Under the pieces are notes generated by a model. It did not search any database. It was not told the origin of the DNA and saw nothing but the letters and a program-made list of their open reading frames with translations. Source: Akkermansia sp. (GTDB taxonomy: Bacteria; Verrucomicrobiota; Verrucomicrobiia; Verrucomicrobiales; Akkermansiaceae). Taken from it: DNA of 42,216 nt. The stretch covers positions 1 to 42,216 of the forward strand of contig JAFYWX010000034.1 of assembly GCA_017546445.1 (NCBI GenBank), written 5' to 3'. This document shows positions 31,718-40,081 of the stretch, in pieces (positions within the stretch are counted from its first letter, which is position 1; each line of letters starts with the position of its first letter). The translations under genes and the position numbers were made by a program.

Positions 31718-32533
31718 ATGCATCAATATTTAGGGCTGCTTGATGATGTGCTCACCAATGGGGTGGGCAGGGAGGACCGCACCGGCACCGGCACCATCGG
31801 TGTGTTCGGGCGGCAGATTCGCTGCGATTTGCGCGATGGTTTTCCCTGCCTGACCACCAAGAAGCTGCACCTGCGCTCCATCATTTACGAGCTTCTCTGG
31901 TTCCTGAAGGGCAGCACGAATGTGCGCTGGCTGCAGGAGCGCGGCGTGAGTATCTGGGACGAGTGGGCCGACGAGAACGGCGACCTGGGCCCGGTGTACG
32001 GCAGCCAGTGGCGCGCCTGGCCGGATGGCAAGGGTGGCAGCATTGACCAGATTGCCAAGTTGATTGACGGCCTGAAGAATAATCCCTGGAGCCGGCGCCA
32101 CCTGGTGAGTGCCTGGAATGTGGCCGAGGTGGACGGCATGGCGCTGCCCCCCTGCCACTGCCTGTTCCAGTTCTGCGTGATTCCGGCACAGAAGGAGGGC
32201 GAGAAGCACGGCCTGAGCCTGCAGCTTTACCAGCGCAGCTGCGATTTGTTCCTCGGTGTTCCTTTCAACATTGCCAGCTATGCGCTGCTGCTCATGATGG
32301 TGGCGCAGGTCTGCGGCTACGAGGCACGCGAGTTTGTGCACACCTTCGGTGACCTGCATCTCTACAAGAACCACCTGGACCAGGCCCGCCTGCAGCTGAG
32401 CCGCGAGCCCCGCCCGCTGCCCACCATGCGTATCAACCCCGAGGTGACGGAGATTGATGGTTTCGATTTCTCTGACTTTGTGCTGGAGAATTACGACCCG
32501 CATCCGCACATCAAAGCCGCTGTTTCGGTATGA
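31718..32533 (+). CDS. thyA: Thymidylate synthase
   Basis: This 271-residue enzyme methylates dUMP to dTMP using methylene-tetrahydrofolate. Landmarks are REDRTGTGT (18-26), the catalytic cysteine in [10 protein letters not shown] (Cys146), [22 protein letters not shown] dUMP-binding segment, and the C-terminal IKAAVSV typical of ThyA. It overlaps folA by 4 nt (ATGA), so the pair that produces and recycles the folate is translationally coupled. Confidence 0.98.
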   Translation: MHQYLGLLDDVLTNGVGREDRTGTGTIGVFGRQIRCDLRDGFPCLTTKKLHLRSIIYELLWFLKGSTNVRWLQERGVSIWDEWADENGDLGPVYGSQWRAWPDGKGGSIDQIAKLIDGLKNNPWSRRHLVSAWNVAEVDGMALPPCHCLFQFCVIPAQKEGEKHGLSLQLYQRSCDLFLGVPFNIASYALLLMMVAQVCGYEAREFVHTFGDLHLYKNHLDQARLQLSREPRPLPTMRINPEVTEIDGFDFSDFVLENYDPHPHIKAAVSV

Positions 32534-33000
32534 GTCTGAGCTTTACAGGAGTGGTGGCCATGGATGCCGCTCGCGGTATCGGCCTGAATAACGGTATTCC
32601 CTGGCGCCTGAAGGAGGACTTGCAGCTCTTCAAGCGTATCACCATGGGGCATCCCATCCTCATGGGCCGCAAGACCTGGGAGAGCCTGGGCCGCCCGCTG
32701 CCCGGGCGCCAGAATATCGTGCTCACCCGCAATGCCGGCTACGTGGCCGAGGGCGCGGTGGTCATCACCGACCTGGCTCAGCTGGAAAACCTGGAGCTGC
32801 AGGACCCGGAAATCATGGTGATTGGCGGCGCCCAGCTGTATGCCTGCATGCTGCCGCAGATGCAGCGGCTGCACGTTTCTGAGGTGGAGGGCACGCACGA
32901 GGTGGATACCTGGTTCCCGGAGTTTGTCCACCACTTCGCTACCCGCACCCCGCAGCAGGAGTACGCCGGCTTTACCCACGTGCTGTACGAGAAGGTCTGA
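32530..33000 (+). CDS. folA: Dihydrofolate reductase
   Basis: This 156-residue enzyme reduces dihydrofolate made by ThyA. It shows the [20 protein letters not shown] segment (in parts), [16 protein letters not shown] and VIGGAQLY for NADPH and substrate binding. The ATG overlaps the thyA stop. A small membrane-protein gene follows after 5 nt. Confidence 0.97.
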   Translation: MSLSFTGVVAMDAARGIGLNNGIPWRLKEDLQLFKRITMGHPILMGRKTWESLGRPLPGRQNIVLTRNAGYVAEGAVVITDLAQLENLELQDPEIMVIGGAQLYACMLPQMQRLHVSEVEGTHEVDTWFPEFVHHFATRTPQQEYAGFTHVLYEKV

Positions 33001-33005
33001 CGTTC

Positions 33006-33284
33006 GTGAACACCGCCGCATCCATCTTCATGTTCCTTCTGGGCTGTGGTGGGCTGGCGTTGACGCTTTTCACCAGCCTGCGCAGGAATTCCCGCGCGGT
33101 GGAGCTGGGGGTGGTATGTGCGCTGCTGATGCTGATACCTACCGCAGCGGCTGATTCTGTGCCGGTGCGCTGCGTGCTGGGTTGCCTTTGTTGTGTTCTG
33201 CTGGCTTTGCCGGTGGGCTATTGTTTGAGCAGCTCTACCCCGAAGGGAAGACGATGTACGAAGAAGAACCGCAAACGCCGGTAG
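33006..33284 (+). CDS. Small membrane protein, unknown
   Basis: This 92-residue protein has two or three hydrophobic segments (IFMFLLGCGGLALTLF, LGVVCALLMLIPTAA, VLGCLCCVLLALPVGY) and a Lys/Arg-rich tail. It is not recognised. It uses a GTG start 5 nt after folA and overlaps the next gene by 31 nt in another frame. It is probably real given the operon context, but short. Confidence 0.55.
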   Translation: MNTAASIFMFLLGCGGLALTLFTSLRRNSRAVELGVVCALLMLIPTAAADSVPVRCVLGCLCCVLLALPVGYCLSSSTPKGRRCTKKNRKRR

Positions 33285-34018
33285 GCGATATCAGCACCTG
33301 GGATTTTCAGACCCTGCTCAGTCAGGCAGAATCTGGCAATGCCGATGCGCAGCATTATCTGGGTGATTTGTATGATTGTGAGCCCGATGGTGCGGCGGAT
33401 GCCGTGCTATGGTGGCGACGGGCTGCTGCGCAGGGGCATGCCGATGCCATGAGCGACCTGGGCACGGCGTATGAAGGCGGCTCCGGCGTGGAAAGGGATA
33501 TCGATAAGGCCATTGTGCTCTATTCCCGCGCGGCAGAGCGGGGGGCGCGGTTGGGCATGGCTAATCTGGCACGCTTGTATGAATACGGCATCGGCCTGCC
33601 AGCGGACAAGGCGCAGATGGTGCTGTGGTACCGCCGGGCGGCAGATCTGAACTGCGCCGAGGCGCAGAACCGCCTGGGTTGTTGCTATGATACGGGTGAG
33701 GGCGTGGTGCAGAATCCCGCGCTGGCTGCCTACTGGTACAGCCGCGCGGCGCACTTGAATGTGCCGGAGTCGCAGTACAATCTGGGCTGCTGCTATGAGG
33801 TCGGTGTGGGCCTGCCGGTGGATGGTGCTGCGGCGCTCCGCTGGTATCAGCGGGCGGCGGAGTCGGGCTCGTCCCGTGCCCAGCATCGCCTGGCCTGGGC
33901 GTACCGGGAGGGCGAATTCGGTCTGCCTGTGGATGAAGCGGAAGCCTGGCGGTTGCTGGAGTTGGCCGAGGAGCAGGGGCTGGAAATCGCCGAGCAAACC
34001 AGGGAGGAATGGTCATGA
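33254..34018 (+). CDS. Sel1-repeat protein
   Basis: This 254-residue protein is built of about six Sel1-like repeats of some 36 residues (patterns AxxWxRRAAxQGHAxAxxxLGxxYExG). Such repeats form alpha-solenoids for protein binding. There is no signal peptide from this start. The ATG at 33254 has a good ribosome binding site (GAAGGGA, 33242-33248); the open frame extends upstream to 33182 without similarity. Its stop overlaps the next start. Confidence 0.85.
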   Translation: MYEEEPQTPVGDISTWDFQTLLSQAESGNADAQHYLGDLYDCEPDGAADAVLWWRRAAAQGHADAMSDLGTAYEGGSGVERDIDKAIVLYSRAAERGARLGMANLARLYEYGIGLPADKAQMVLWYRRAADLNCAEAQNRLGCCYDTGEGVVQNPALAAYWYSRAAHLNVPESQYNLGCCYEVGVGLPVDGAAALRWYQRAAESGSSRAQHRLAWAYREGEFGLPVDEAEAWRLLELAEEQGLEIAEQTREEWS

Positions 34019-34398
34019 TGGATGTGGCGTTTCTCATGCTGGCAGCGACGCGGCCCTGGGCTCTGGGGGCGTTGATAAGTATTCTGGGCTTTGACGGGTT
34101 GACGATGATGCTCTGGAATCGCTGGTATGAGTCGGACACTATAGGGGAGCTGGTTCATGTATTCGGACTGATGGCGGTGGGCCCCATTCTCTGTCTGCTG
34201 CCTGAAGGGGCTGGCTCTCTCATTGATAAGGAGGTCCTCTATGGCCTGGTCGTTCTGCTGCTGGTGGCGCTCGGTGCAGGCCTGCATTATCTGACGCGAT
34301 ATATGAGCCGCATCCGTCACGTGCGTCCGCGTCCGCAGCGTCAGGGCCGCCCCAGCCCGCCCGGACAGGGGCGCCGCGGAAAGAAGGGCAGAAGATAA
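34015..34398 (+). CDS. Small membrane protein, unknown
   Basis: This 127-residue protein has three hydrophobic helices (PWALGALISILGF, ELVHVFGLMAVGPILCLL, VLYGLVVLLLVALGAGLHYL) and a basic, Pro/Arg-rich tail. It is not recognised. The ATG at 34015 overlaps the Sel1-gene stop (ATGA) and has AGGGAGGA six nt upstream; the ATG at 34009 is too close to that site. Confidence 0.65.
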   Translation: MMDVAFLMLAATRPWALGALISILGFDGLTMMLWNRWYESDTIGELVHVFGLMAVGPILCLLPEGAGSLIDKEVLYGLVVLLLVALGAGLHYLTRYMSRIRHVRPRPQRQGRPSPPGQGRRGKKGRR

Positions 34399-34408
34399 GA
34401 AAAAAGTG

Positions 34409-35173
34409 ATGACGATGGGCGCGAAAGAGGATAAAGTCGATGTGGCCGGGAGCATGGTGTGGGCCTTGCTGAAGCCGATTCTGGTGATTTTTGGTGGCCT
34501 GGTCATGCTGGTGATGCTGGTGCTGGTGGCCGTACAGGGGCAGATGCTGGCGGATTACTGCATGAGCGAGCGGGTTTATCCCGCCCGGGCGGATGTGGTG
34601 GACCCGGCTCTGGAGGGCAAGCTGGTGCGGGTGTCCGGCCCGCTGTGCACGACGGATACCGTGAATCTGCCGGGCCATGGTTCTTTCCCGCAGGTGTTGG
34701 AGGTGGATAACATGGGCTCTTATGTTGCAGCGCAGAATCTGACCCTGGGCGTGTGGCAGGTGGAGCGGCTGTATGGCTGGAGAAGGCAGCCCTTCGGCTA
34801 CCTGCATCTGAATCAGCCGGGAGTGGAGCGGGTGGAAACGCCTGAGGGCTCGGTTCTGGTGCTGCGCTCCGGGGCGGAGGTCACCGTGGTGGCCCGCCAG
34901 CGGGGGAATGTGCTGGATTTTACCGAAGTCGGGACCCGGGCGTGCCTGGGTGAGGCATCGCCCCGTTATGCTGACCGTGTGGACAACAGGGAGACTGATT
35001 TCTCTCTGGAGTCATTCGAAGGGGTGGCTGCCTTTGCCCTGCTGGTGTATGCCGGTTTCTGGTTGTTCATGGGCCTGGTGTTCCGCCGCTGGTGGTGGGG
35101 CCCGGCCATAGGGGGCGGGTTGCTCCTGTTGATTATTCTGCTGTGTTTTCTGAGTTCAATATGCAGGAGTTAA
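34409..35173 (+). CDS. Membrane protein, possibly TMEM43-like
   Basis: This protein of about 254 residues has an N-terminal membrane helix (ILVIFGGLVMLVMLVLVAV), a soluble middle part and two C-terminal helices (VAAFALLVYAGFWLFMGLVF and GGGLLLLIILLCFL). VVDPALEGKLVRVSGPL after the first helix recalls TMEM43 proteins, though this is a weak match by eye. The start could also be GTG 34406 or ATG 34415. It is the last gene of the thyA run. Confidence 0.65.
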   Translation: MTMGAKEDKVDVAGSMVWALLKPILVIFGGLVMLVMLVLVAVQGQMLADYCMSERVYPARADVVDPALEGKLVRVSGPLCTTDTVNLPGHGSFPQVLEVDNMGSYVAAQNLTLGVWQVERLYGWRRQPFGYLHLNQPGVERVETPEGSVLVLRSGAEVTVVARQRGNVLDFTEVGTRACLGEASPRYADRVDNRETDFSLESFEGVAAFALLVYAGFWLFMGLVFRRWWWGPAIGGGLLLLIILLCFLSSICRS

Positions 35174-35202
35174 AGTGCAATTTTCTTCCCTATTGAAAAA
35201 AT

Positions 35203-35412
35203 CACATGGTCCCAAAGATTTCACAATTGACTGCATTATCAACACCGTTTTAAAGCCAGCCCCCTCTTTATGCGCTAAAGTGGAGATTTGTGGGGGGCTC
35301 AAATCCTTCGGAGCACGGGACTTTCAGTCCCGAAAACTCAAGCGATGAGGGACTAAAGTCCCTCGCTCCGACAAAAACAGCTGCTCGCCAAACTCCCATT
35401 TGGCGCAGCAAT
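35203..35412 (+). repeat. Structured repeat, copy D with left arm
   Basis: GGTCCCAAAGATTTCACAA at 35208-35226 and the following TTGACTGCATTATCAACACC match copy A's left arm. TCGGAGC (35308-35314) pairs with GCTCCGA (35365-35371) around GGGACT-TTC-AGTCCC and GAGGGACT-AA-AGTCCCTC. The right terminal repeat of copy A is missing; the sequence stops after GCAGCAATCT (about 35404-35414). Confidence 0.85.
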
Positions 35413-35443
35413 CTAAAAAAATCCCCCACCCGTTCCTGTGAGC

Positions 35444-35472
35444 TTGCCATGTGGGGGCGGATTTGCTAGGAT
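35444..35472 (+). promoter_or_regulatory. Promoter of the CBM9-like gene, leaderless type
   Basis: TTGCCA (35444-35449), a 17-nt spacer and TAGGAT (35467-35472) end 6 nt before the ATG at 35479. Confidence 0.6.
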
Positions 35473-35478
35473 GAGACC

Positions 35479-36039
35479 ATGCAGTGTGTAATCAGTACTC
35501 AGGCTCCGGTGGTGCAGGCTCTCAGCCATGAATGGTACGGCAAGGCCGTTGCTGTGCCGGTGGAATTCAGTTTCTGTGTGGAGGGTGATTTTCTGGTGTA
35601 TCGTGCCGCGCAGAAGGCGGCGGTGGTGATTCATCCGGAAGCACAGCCCGGGCAGTTCAAGGAAGAGCTGTGGAGGTACGACACGGCGGAGTTCTTTGTG
35701 GCCGATGCAGAGGGCAAGAATTACATGGAGTTCAACCTGTGCCCGAATGGCGCCTGGTGGGCCTGCGCATTCCAGGGACCGCGCCAGCCGCTGGCCGGCG
35801 CCGGGGGGCCGGAGGGCGTGGTGACTGCTGGCAGCGTGTGCGCTGATGGATGGGAGGCCGAAGCAAAGCTGCCGCTGGCGTACCTGCGTTCCATCGGTAT
35901 TGAGGTGGATACCTGTCGCCTGGCTGCTACGTGCATTCTCAACAGCCCGGATTACCAGTTCTGCACCACCTCCGATGACCAGAGCGGTGAACCGGATTTC
36001 CACCGTCCCTGGAGCTGGGCTCAGGCCGCCATTCAATAA
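35479..36039 (+). CDS. CBM9-like carbohydrate-binding protein
   Basis: This 186-residue protein is rich in beta strands. ELWRYDTAEFFVADAEG and NYMEFNLCPNGAWWACAF (about 55-90) match the CBM9-like pattern of family 9 carbohydrate-binding modules. There is no signal peptide and no catalytic domain, so it would be cytosolic or exported unconventionally; the ligand is unknown. It is followed 15 nt later by ybaK and is probably co-transcribed with it. Confidence 0.65.
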   Translation: MQCVISTQAPVVQALSHEWYGKAVAVPVEFSFCVEGDFLVYRAAQKAAVVIHPEAQPGQFKEELWRYDTAEFFVADAEGKNYMEFNLCPNGAWWACAFQGPRQPLAGAGGPEGVVTAGSVCADGWEAEAKLPLAYLRSIGIEVDTCRLAATCILNSPDYQFCTTSDDQSGEPDFHRPWSWAQAAIQ

Positions 36040-36054
36040 ATTCCCGGAGAGACG

Positions 36055-36546
36055 ATGGCCGCTAATACTAAGACGAATGCTATGCGCCTGCTGGAGCAGA
36101 AGAAAATTCCGTACCAGCATTATACTTATGAATCCGAGGGCGCGATTCCGGGTCTGGAGGTAGCCGCCCTGCTGGGGCAGGACCCCGAGCAGGTGTTCAA
36201 GACCCTGGTGACCACCGGGCGCAGCGGGGCTCATTATGTTTTTGTGATTCCCGTGGGCGCCGGGCTGGAGCTCCGCAAGGCCGCCAAGGCCGTGGGCGAG
36301 AAATCGCTGGAGATGCTGAAGCAGAAGGAACTGCTGCCCCTGACCGGCTACGTGCATGGCGGCTGCTCTCCCATCGGCATGAAAAAGGCCTTCCGCACGA
36401 CCATTGATGCCAGCGCCGCCCATTTTGATTCCATTATTTTCTCCGGCGGGCGCATCGGCCTGCAGATTCGGGTATCACTGGCCGATTTAGCAAAGCTGGT
36501 GCGCTTCGAACTGGCGGATATCACCACGGAGCTTATTCATCATTAG
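36055..36546 (+). CDS. ybaK: Cys-tRNA(Pro)/Cys-tRNA(Cys) deacylase YbaK
   Basis: This 163-residue YbaK/EbsC-family enzyme hydrolyses mischarged Cys-tRNA(Pro). It shows the N-terminal TNAMRLLEQKKIPYQ, VFKTLVTTG near 49, the core AKAVGEKSLEM, and YVHGGCSPIGMKK near 101, the typical GxxSPxG segment. It works with prolyl-tRNA synthetase in the cytosol. It starts 15 nt after the CBM9-like gene. Confidence 0.93.
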   Translation: MAANTKTNAMRLLEQKKIPYQHYTYESEGAIPGLEVAALLGQDPEQVFKTLVTTGRSGAHYVFVIPVGAGLELRKAAKAVGEKSLEMLKQKELLPLTGYVHGGCSPIGMKKAFRTTIDASAAHFDSIIFSGGRIGLQIRVSLADLAKLVRFELADITTELIHH

Positions 36547-36560
36547 AGAAACTCTGGATA

Positions 36561-36702
36561 CTTGTAAATTGGGGTTTGTCGGGCAGCTGTTTTTGTCGGA
36601 GCGGGGGACTTTAGTCCCCCAACGGTTATGTTTTCGGGACTAAAAGTCCCGAGCTCCGAAGGATTTGAGCCCCCACCAAATCGCCATTTGTCAGGTTTTA
36701 CA
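36561..36702 (-). repeat. Structured repeat, copy E (minus orientation)
   Basis: TCGGAGC (36596-36602) pairs with GCTCCGA (36653-36659). On the minus strand the hairpins are GGGACT-TTT-AGTCCC and GGGGGACT-AA-AGTCCCCC. The second stem has G-C where the other copies have A-T or a wobble, a compensatory change. The outer ends TGTAAA and TTTACA are also inverted. No gene lies in 36547-36735. Confidence 0.85.
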
Positions 36703-36735
36703 GAGATTCCCAATTAGAGCCTCTGTAGAACTTCC

Positions 36736-37104
36736 TTACAAAAAAAAGCACCAGCCAATCAGCGTGCTGACGATGAGGTAAAAGAACAAGGCCAGGCCGC
36801 CGGCCAGCCAGGTGCGGGGCCAGGGGAGCATCTGCACCACGCGGGAAACGGCCATGACGCTGAGCAGAATGCCGCACAGCTGAAAAATCAGGCTCATGAG
36901 CACCCCGACTCCCATAAACACCGAGGCGTAGCCCGCCAGCATCATGAGAATTGAGACCGCCATGAAGGCAATCAGGCCGCCAATCATAGCCTCCTTGCGG
37001 CGGTGCAGGGTATCGGCCAGGTAATAGGCAGCTGAGAAAGCCACCCAGGTGAGTACACAATAGAGGAGCGTAATCCAGATTTCCTGAGCATGCGTGGGGA
37101 ACAT
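36736..37104 (-). CDS. Membrane protein of unknown function
   Basis: This 122-residue protein has four hydrophobic helices (WITLLYCVLTWVAFSAAYYL, MIGGLIAFMAVSILMMLAGY, GVGVLMSLIFQLCGILLSV, WLAGGLALFFYLIVSTLIGW). It is not recognised. It follows the coupled lipoprotein gene by 66 nt in the lptD transcript direction. The long overlapping frame at 36698-37438 is a shadow. Confidence 0.65.
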   Translation of the reverse strand: MFPTHAQEIWITLLYCVLTWVAFSAAYYLADTLHRRKEAMIGGLIAFMAVSILMMLAGYASVFMGVGVLMSLIFQLCGILLSVMAVSRVVQMLPWPRTWLAGGLALFFYLIVSTLIGWCFFL

Positions 37105-37170
37105 AGCAGAGATGTTGACCCACCTGCGGCTGCGGGTGTTTACTGATTGTTCCGGTGTATGCTGCCGGAA

Positions 37171-37605
37171 TCAGCGGCGCAGGCGGTGCATGGTGAGCCC
37201 GGCGCCGGTGTCGCGGAATATCTCGAGCGTGCTGCCTTTGTGTGCCGGAATGACCAGCATGGCGAAGGTGGCATCCTGGCTGACGAGAATGCGTTGCGTG
37301 CGGGGCAGCAGCAGTTCCTTGATTTCTGCCTGCGGGGTATTGGCCGCACAGGCAGAGGTAAGCACCTGCACCAGGGATTCCACCGTGGGCGGCATGTCGG
37401 CCTTCAACAGCAGGGTCGTGATGGCTTCTGCCGTGCATTCCAGCACGGCACCGTTGCGCTCCCTATGCCCGGTCAGCTCCGTTTCCCATTGCCACATCTC
37501 CTTGCTGTTCAGTGTTACCCGCTGCAGAATGGGTAAATCTGCCTTTGCGCAGCCGGTTACCCCCATGAGCAGTCCAAGCAGGAGAGCAGGAAAGCAAAGC
37601 TTCAT
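37171..37605 (-). CDS. Lipoprotein translationally coupled to lptD
   Basis: This 144-residue protein has a clear lipoprotein signal (MKLCFPALLLGLLMGVTGC, Cys19) and a small mixed alpha/beta domain with no recognised family. Its ATG overlaps the lptD stop by one base (TGATG), so it is made in step with LptD. LptD in Proteobacteria needs the outer-membrane lipoprotein LptE as a plug, so an LptE-like role is a reasonable hypothesis; there is no sequence proof. It is shorter than E. coli LptE. Confidence 0.75.
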   Translation of the reverse strand: MKLCFPALLLGLLMGVTGCAKADLPILQRVTLNSKEMWQWETELTGHRERNGAVLECTAEAITTLLLKADMPPTVESLVQVLTSACAANTPQAEIKELLLPRTQRILVSQDATFAMLVIPAHKGSTLEIFRDTGAGLTMHRLRR

Positions 37606-40031
37606 CAGAGCAGGTCAATGGGAAGGGTGTTGCCCGTTTCTCCCAGCGTGAAGGAAATGCCGAAGCCTTGTTCTTTCTTACCGCCGTTGTCACGCAGGAA
37701 TACCGTGGCGCCGATGTACCACGCACCTGTATGGCGGAAGAGTGAGTACTGCTGAATCGGGAAGCGCCCCTCCAGCTCCTCGTAGTAAAGCTTGATGGAG
37801 AAGGTGTATTTCTCGCTGAGGCGGATGTTGGTGCGGATATGGAACTGTCCTGTATCCTCCAGAACCGGGTGATCAGTGATGCCTCGGTAGGTGAAGTATG
37901 TATCAAGCCATTCGGTCGGAACAACGCGCACGCCAACGCTGTATTGCCAGAACCCTTCACCCTTGTTGATGGTAGGTGTCTGGGTGGTGAGGTTCAGCGC
38001 TAATCTGCTTGAGGGGGAGAAGCGGATGACGTTGTACAGGCTGGAGAAGTCGTAGTCAGAATTGGGGTTGTCTGCGTTGTAGTCGCAGAATGTGTCCCAG
38101 GTGAGTAGTTTGACATTCTCGCGGTCTACACTGGACAATAGAGTGTTCTTGATACCGAAACGCCACACGTTCCAGTCTCCCCAGCCGTCAATGCCTGCAT
38201 GCCCGATAAGGTCGAGAGGCATGGGGTTAGTGGTGCTGCCGCTCTTTGTGCTGGACCAGACATCCACCTGCGGCACATTTTTGTTGGACGATGTGCTCGT
38301 ACCGCTGGAGTAATTGGCATAGGGCTGAATGATGTGGGTCAACCCTTGGAGCCCGTAACTCTTGAAACGGAAATTCGGATAGTTGTTGTGGAATTTCAGG
38401 TTGAAATCACACCCTACATAACCGAGGAATCTGTTGTCGGAGCCGATGCCGCCAACATCGTAGTAACCCGTGTAGCCACCACCGGCCTTGGGGGTGATGT
38501 TCAGGAACTTGTAGGCGGTAAAATTGGTTGTGAACTCATGCGTGGAGTTAACGCGGAAATAGCTCTCCGTGTTAAGCAGGCGTTCATAGTAATCGCGCAG
38601 CTCCTTATTCTTGATTTTAGAAAGCTTCGTCTTGTACAGCTCACGTTCCTCCGAGGGGAGGTACTGGCGCATGATGCTGGCGCTATTGTTGGTTTCGTAG
38701 TTAATCCCAGTCTTGCCAATAGCTGTTCGCACGCGGTAGAACGATGCCTCCACGCGTTCGTCCGTCATGTAATAATCATTCGGCGCAAAGCGGGTGTAGA
38801 GCATGCTCTGGGTGTTATTGGTACGGCGTACCAATCGGACGGTGTTATCCGGCTTGTCGTTGATGCGGCTGATTTCGGGCAGGAAGTCACGCAGCATGTA
38901 TCGGTCACTTGCTACGTTGACATTGGTGGCAAGCTGCCATTTTGCATGAGCATCCCCATCGGGCGTGACGTCCCAGAGTGCCTTCAGACTCACGAAATAG
39001 CGCTTATCGTCAACAGGTACTCGCTCTGTGTCAACAGGGTTGATGTTGGGATTAAGGTCATCAGCAAAATAGGAGAAGAACCCCTCCATGTCCTTATGCT
39101 TCTTGGTCATGGAGATGTCTTCCAGGTCAAGACCTGCGGCCAGACCGCGGCGGACACGGCCATCCAGGTGCAGCGTGGCGAGATAATCGGCCGTAGGCAT
39201 GATGCCCTCCACACGGCGGTTGCCGAAAAGTATACCGTAACTGTTTTCCAGATAGGCGCCCCAGTGGGAACGCGTGCCCATGCCGGGCATGTAACCTTCG
39301 CGGGGGTTGAGAGAGTGAGAGAAGCTGAACCAGCCCAGCACGGGAATGGTGATGTCTGTGTCGCCGGTGGCAATGCTCAAGCGTGACACTTCACCGTAGT
39401 CACCCGGGTAAATGGTGAGGGTGCCGGTGCCTATCCATGCCGTGGGTTTCTGCACATCCTCGGTGGTCACGTAAGCATCATAAACAGTGATGTACTCCTT
39501 CCCTTCTGCATCTGTGTTGTATTCGATGCGGGAGCCTCGCACCAGGAGACCATTCACCTTGATGCGAACCTTGCTGACGGAGGTCTGCTTGGTTTTCCAG
39601 TTATAGAAACCACCATCCTCACCGCGGACGAGAACGTCGTCCTGATACACCGTCATGGGCCCGGAAAGAATAGCTTCGCTGGTCGCGAGGCGGGCCTCCA
39701 TTGCGGTGGTGTGGATATCGGAGCCGCTGTCCGTGCGAAGACGGAGATGGGAATCTTCTCCTGCCTGATAAAGAAATACTTCCTTATCCTGGTCATAGGT
39801 GATGGTGCCGCCCTCACTGGTAACCTGCAGCGTGTCCGGAATTTCAGGCGCCTTTCGGCCAAGCCCGCTTACCGTGCGGTCGGTGATGTCCAGAATGGGA
39901 TTTACATCATCTTTATTATCAAAGATTTCTTCCGGCAGGGGGATTAAATCTGCACCGTGGGCTGATACCTGAGCGAGTCCCCCCAGAATCAGAGCAAGAG
40001 TGAGCTTTGTGTGCCGTTTCTTTCGTTTCAT
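37605..40031 (-). CDS. lptD: LPS-assembly outer-membrane protein LptD
   Basis: This 808-residue protein has a signal peptide (MKRKKRHTKLTLALILGG and on to AHGA), an OstA/LptA-like N-terminal domain (about 60-220, with DQDKEVFLYQAGE and RIEYNTDAEGKEYITVYDAYV) and a large C-terminal beta-barrel. The junction PVLGWFSFSHSLNPREGYMPGMGTRSHWG, read in parts, matches the LptD pattern of a 'GFL-P-G-S--G' segment. It inserts LPS into the outer membrane. The start at 40031 has GGGGAAG six nt upstream; 40046 is an alternative. The last residues PIDLL precede the coupled lipoprotein. It lies 50 nt after the OlsF-like gene. Confidence 0.86.
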   Translation of the reverse strand: MKRKKRHTKLTLALILGGLAQVSAHGADLIPLPEEIFDNKDDVNPILDITDRTVSGLGRKAPEIPDTLQVTSEGGTITYDQDKEVFLYQAGEDSHLRLRTDSGSDIHTTAMEARLATSEAILSGPMTVYQDDVLVRGEDGGFYNWKTKQTSVSKVRIKVNGLLVRGSRIEYNTDAEGKEYITVYDAYVTTEDVQKPTAWIGTGTLTIYPGDYGEVSRLSIATGDTDITIPVLGWFSFSHSLNPREGYMPGMGTRSHWGAYLENSYGILFGNRRVEGIMPTADYLATLHLDGRVRRGLAAGLDLEDISMTKKHKDMEGFFSYFADDLNPNINPVDTERVPVDDKRYFVSLKALWDVTPDGDAHAKWQLATNVNVASDRYMLRDFLPEISRINDKPDNTVRLVRRTNNTQSMLYTRFAPNDYYMTDERVEASFYRVRTAIGKTGINYETNNSASIMRQYLPSEERELYKTKLSKIKNKELRDYYERLLNTESYFRVNSTHEFTTNFTAYKFLNITPKAGGGYTGYYDVGGIGSDNRFLGYVGCDFNLKFHNNYPNFRFKSYGLQGLTHIIQPYANYSSGTSTSSNKNVPQVDVWSSTKSGSTTNPMPLDLIGHAGIDGWGDWNVWRFGIKNTLLSSVDRENVKLLTWDTFCDYNADNPNSDYDFSSLYNVIRFSPSSRLALNLTTQTPTINKGEGFWQYSVGVRVVPTEWLDTYFTYRGITDHPVLEDTGQFHIRTNIRLSEKYTFSIKLYYEELEGRFPIQQYSLFRHTGAWYIGATVFLRDNGGKKEQGFGISFTLGETGNTLPIDLL

Positions 40032-40081
40032 ATGATGCTTCCCCATGACGTTAGTTATTCTGCCCGAATGCTACGGATTTG

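Noticed and set aside
36698..37438. 246-residue ORF overlapping two minus-strand genes
   Set aside because: It is out of frame with the membrane protein and the lipoprotein, both of which have proper starts and hydrophobic or lipobox features; the peptide looks like a shadow.
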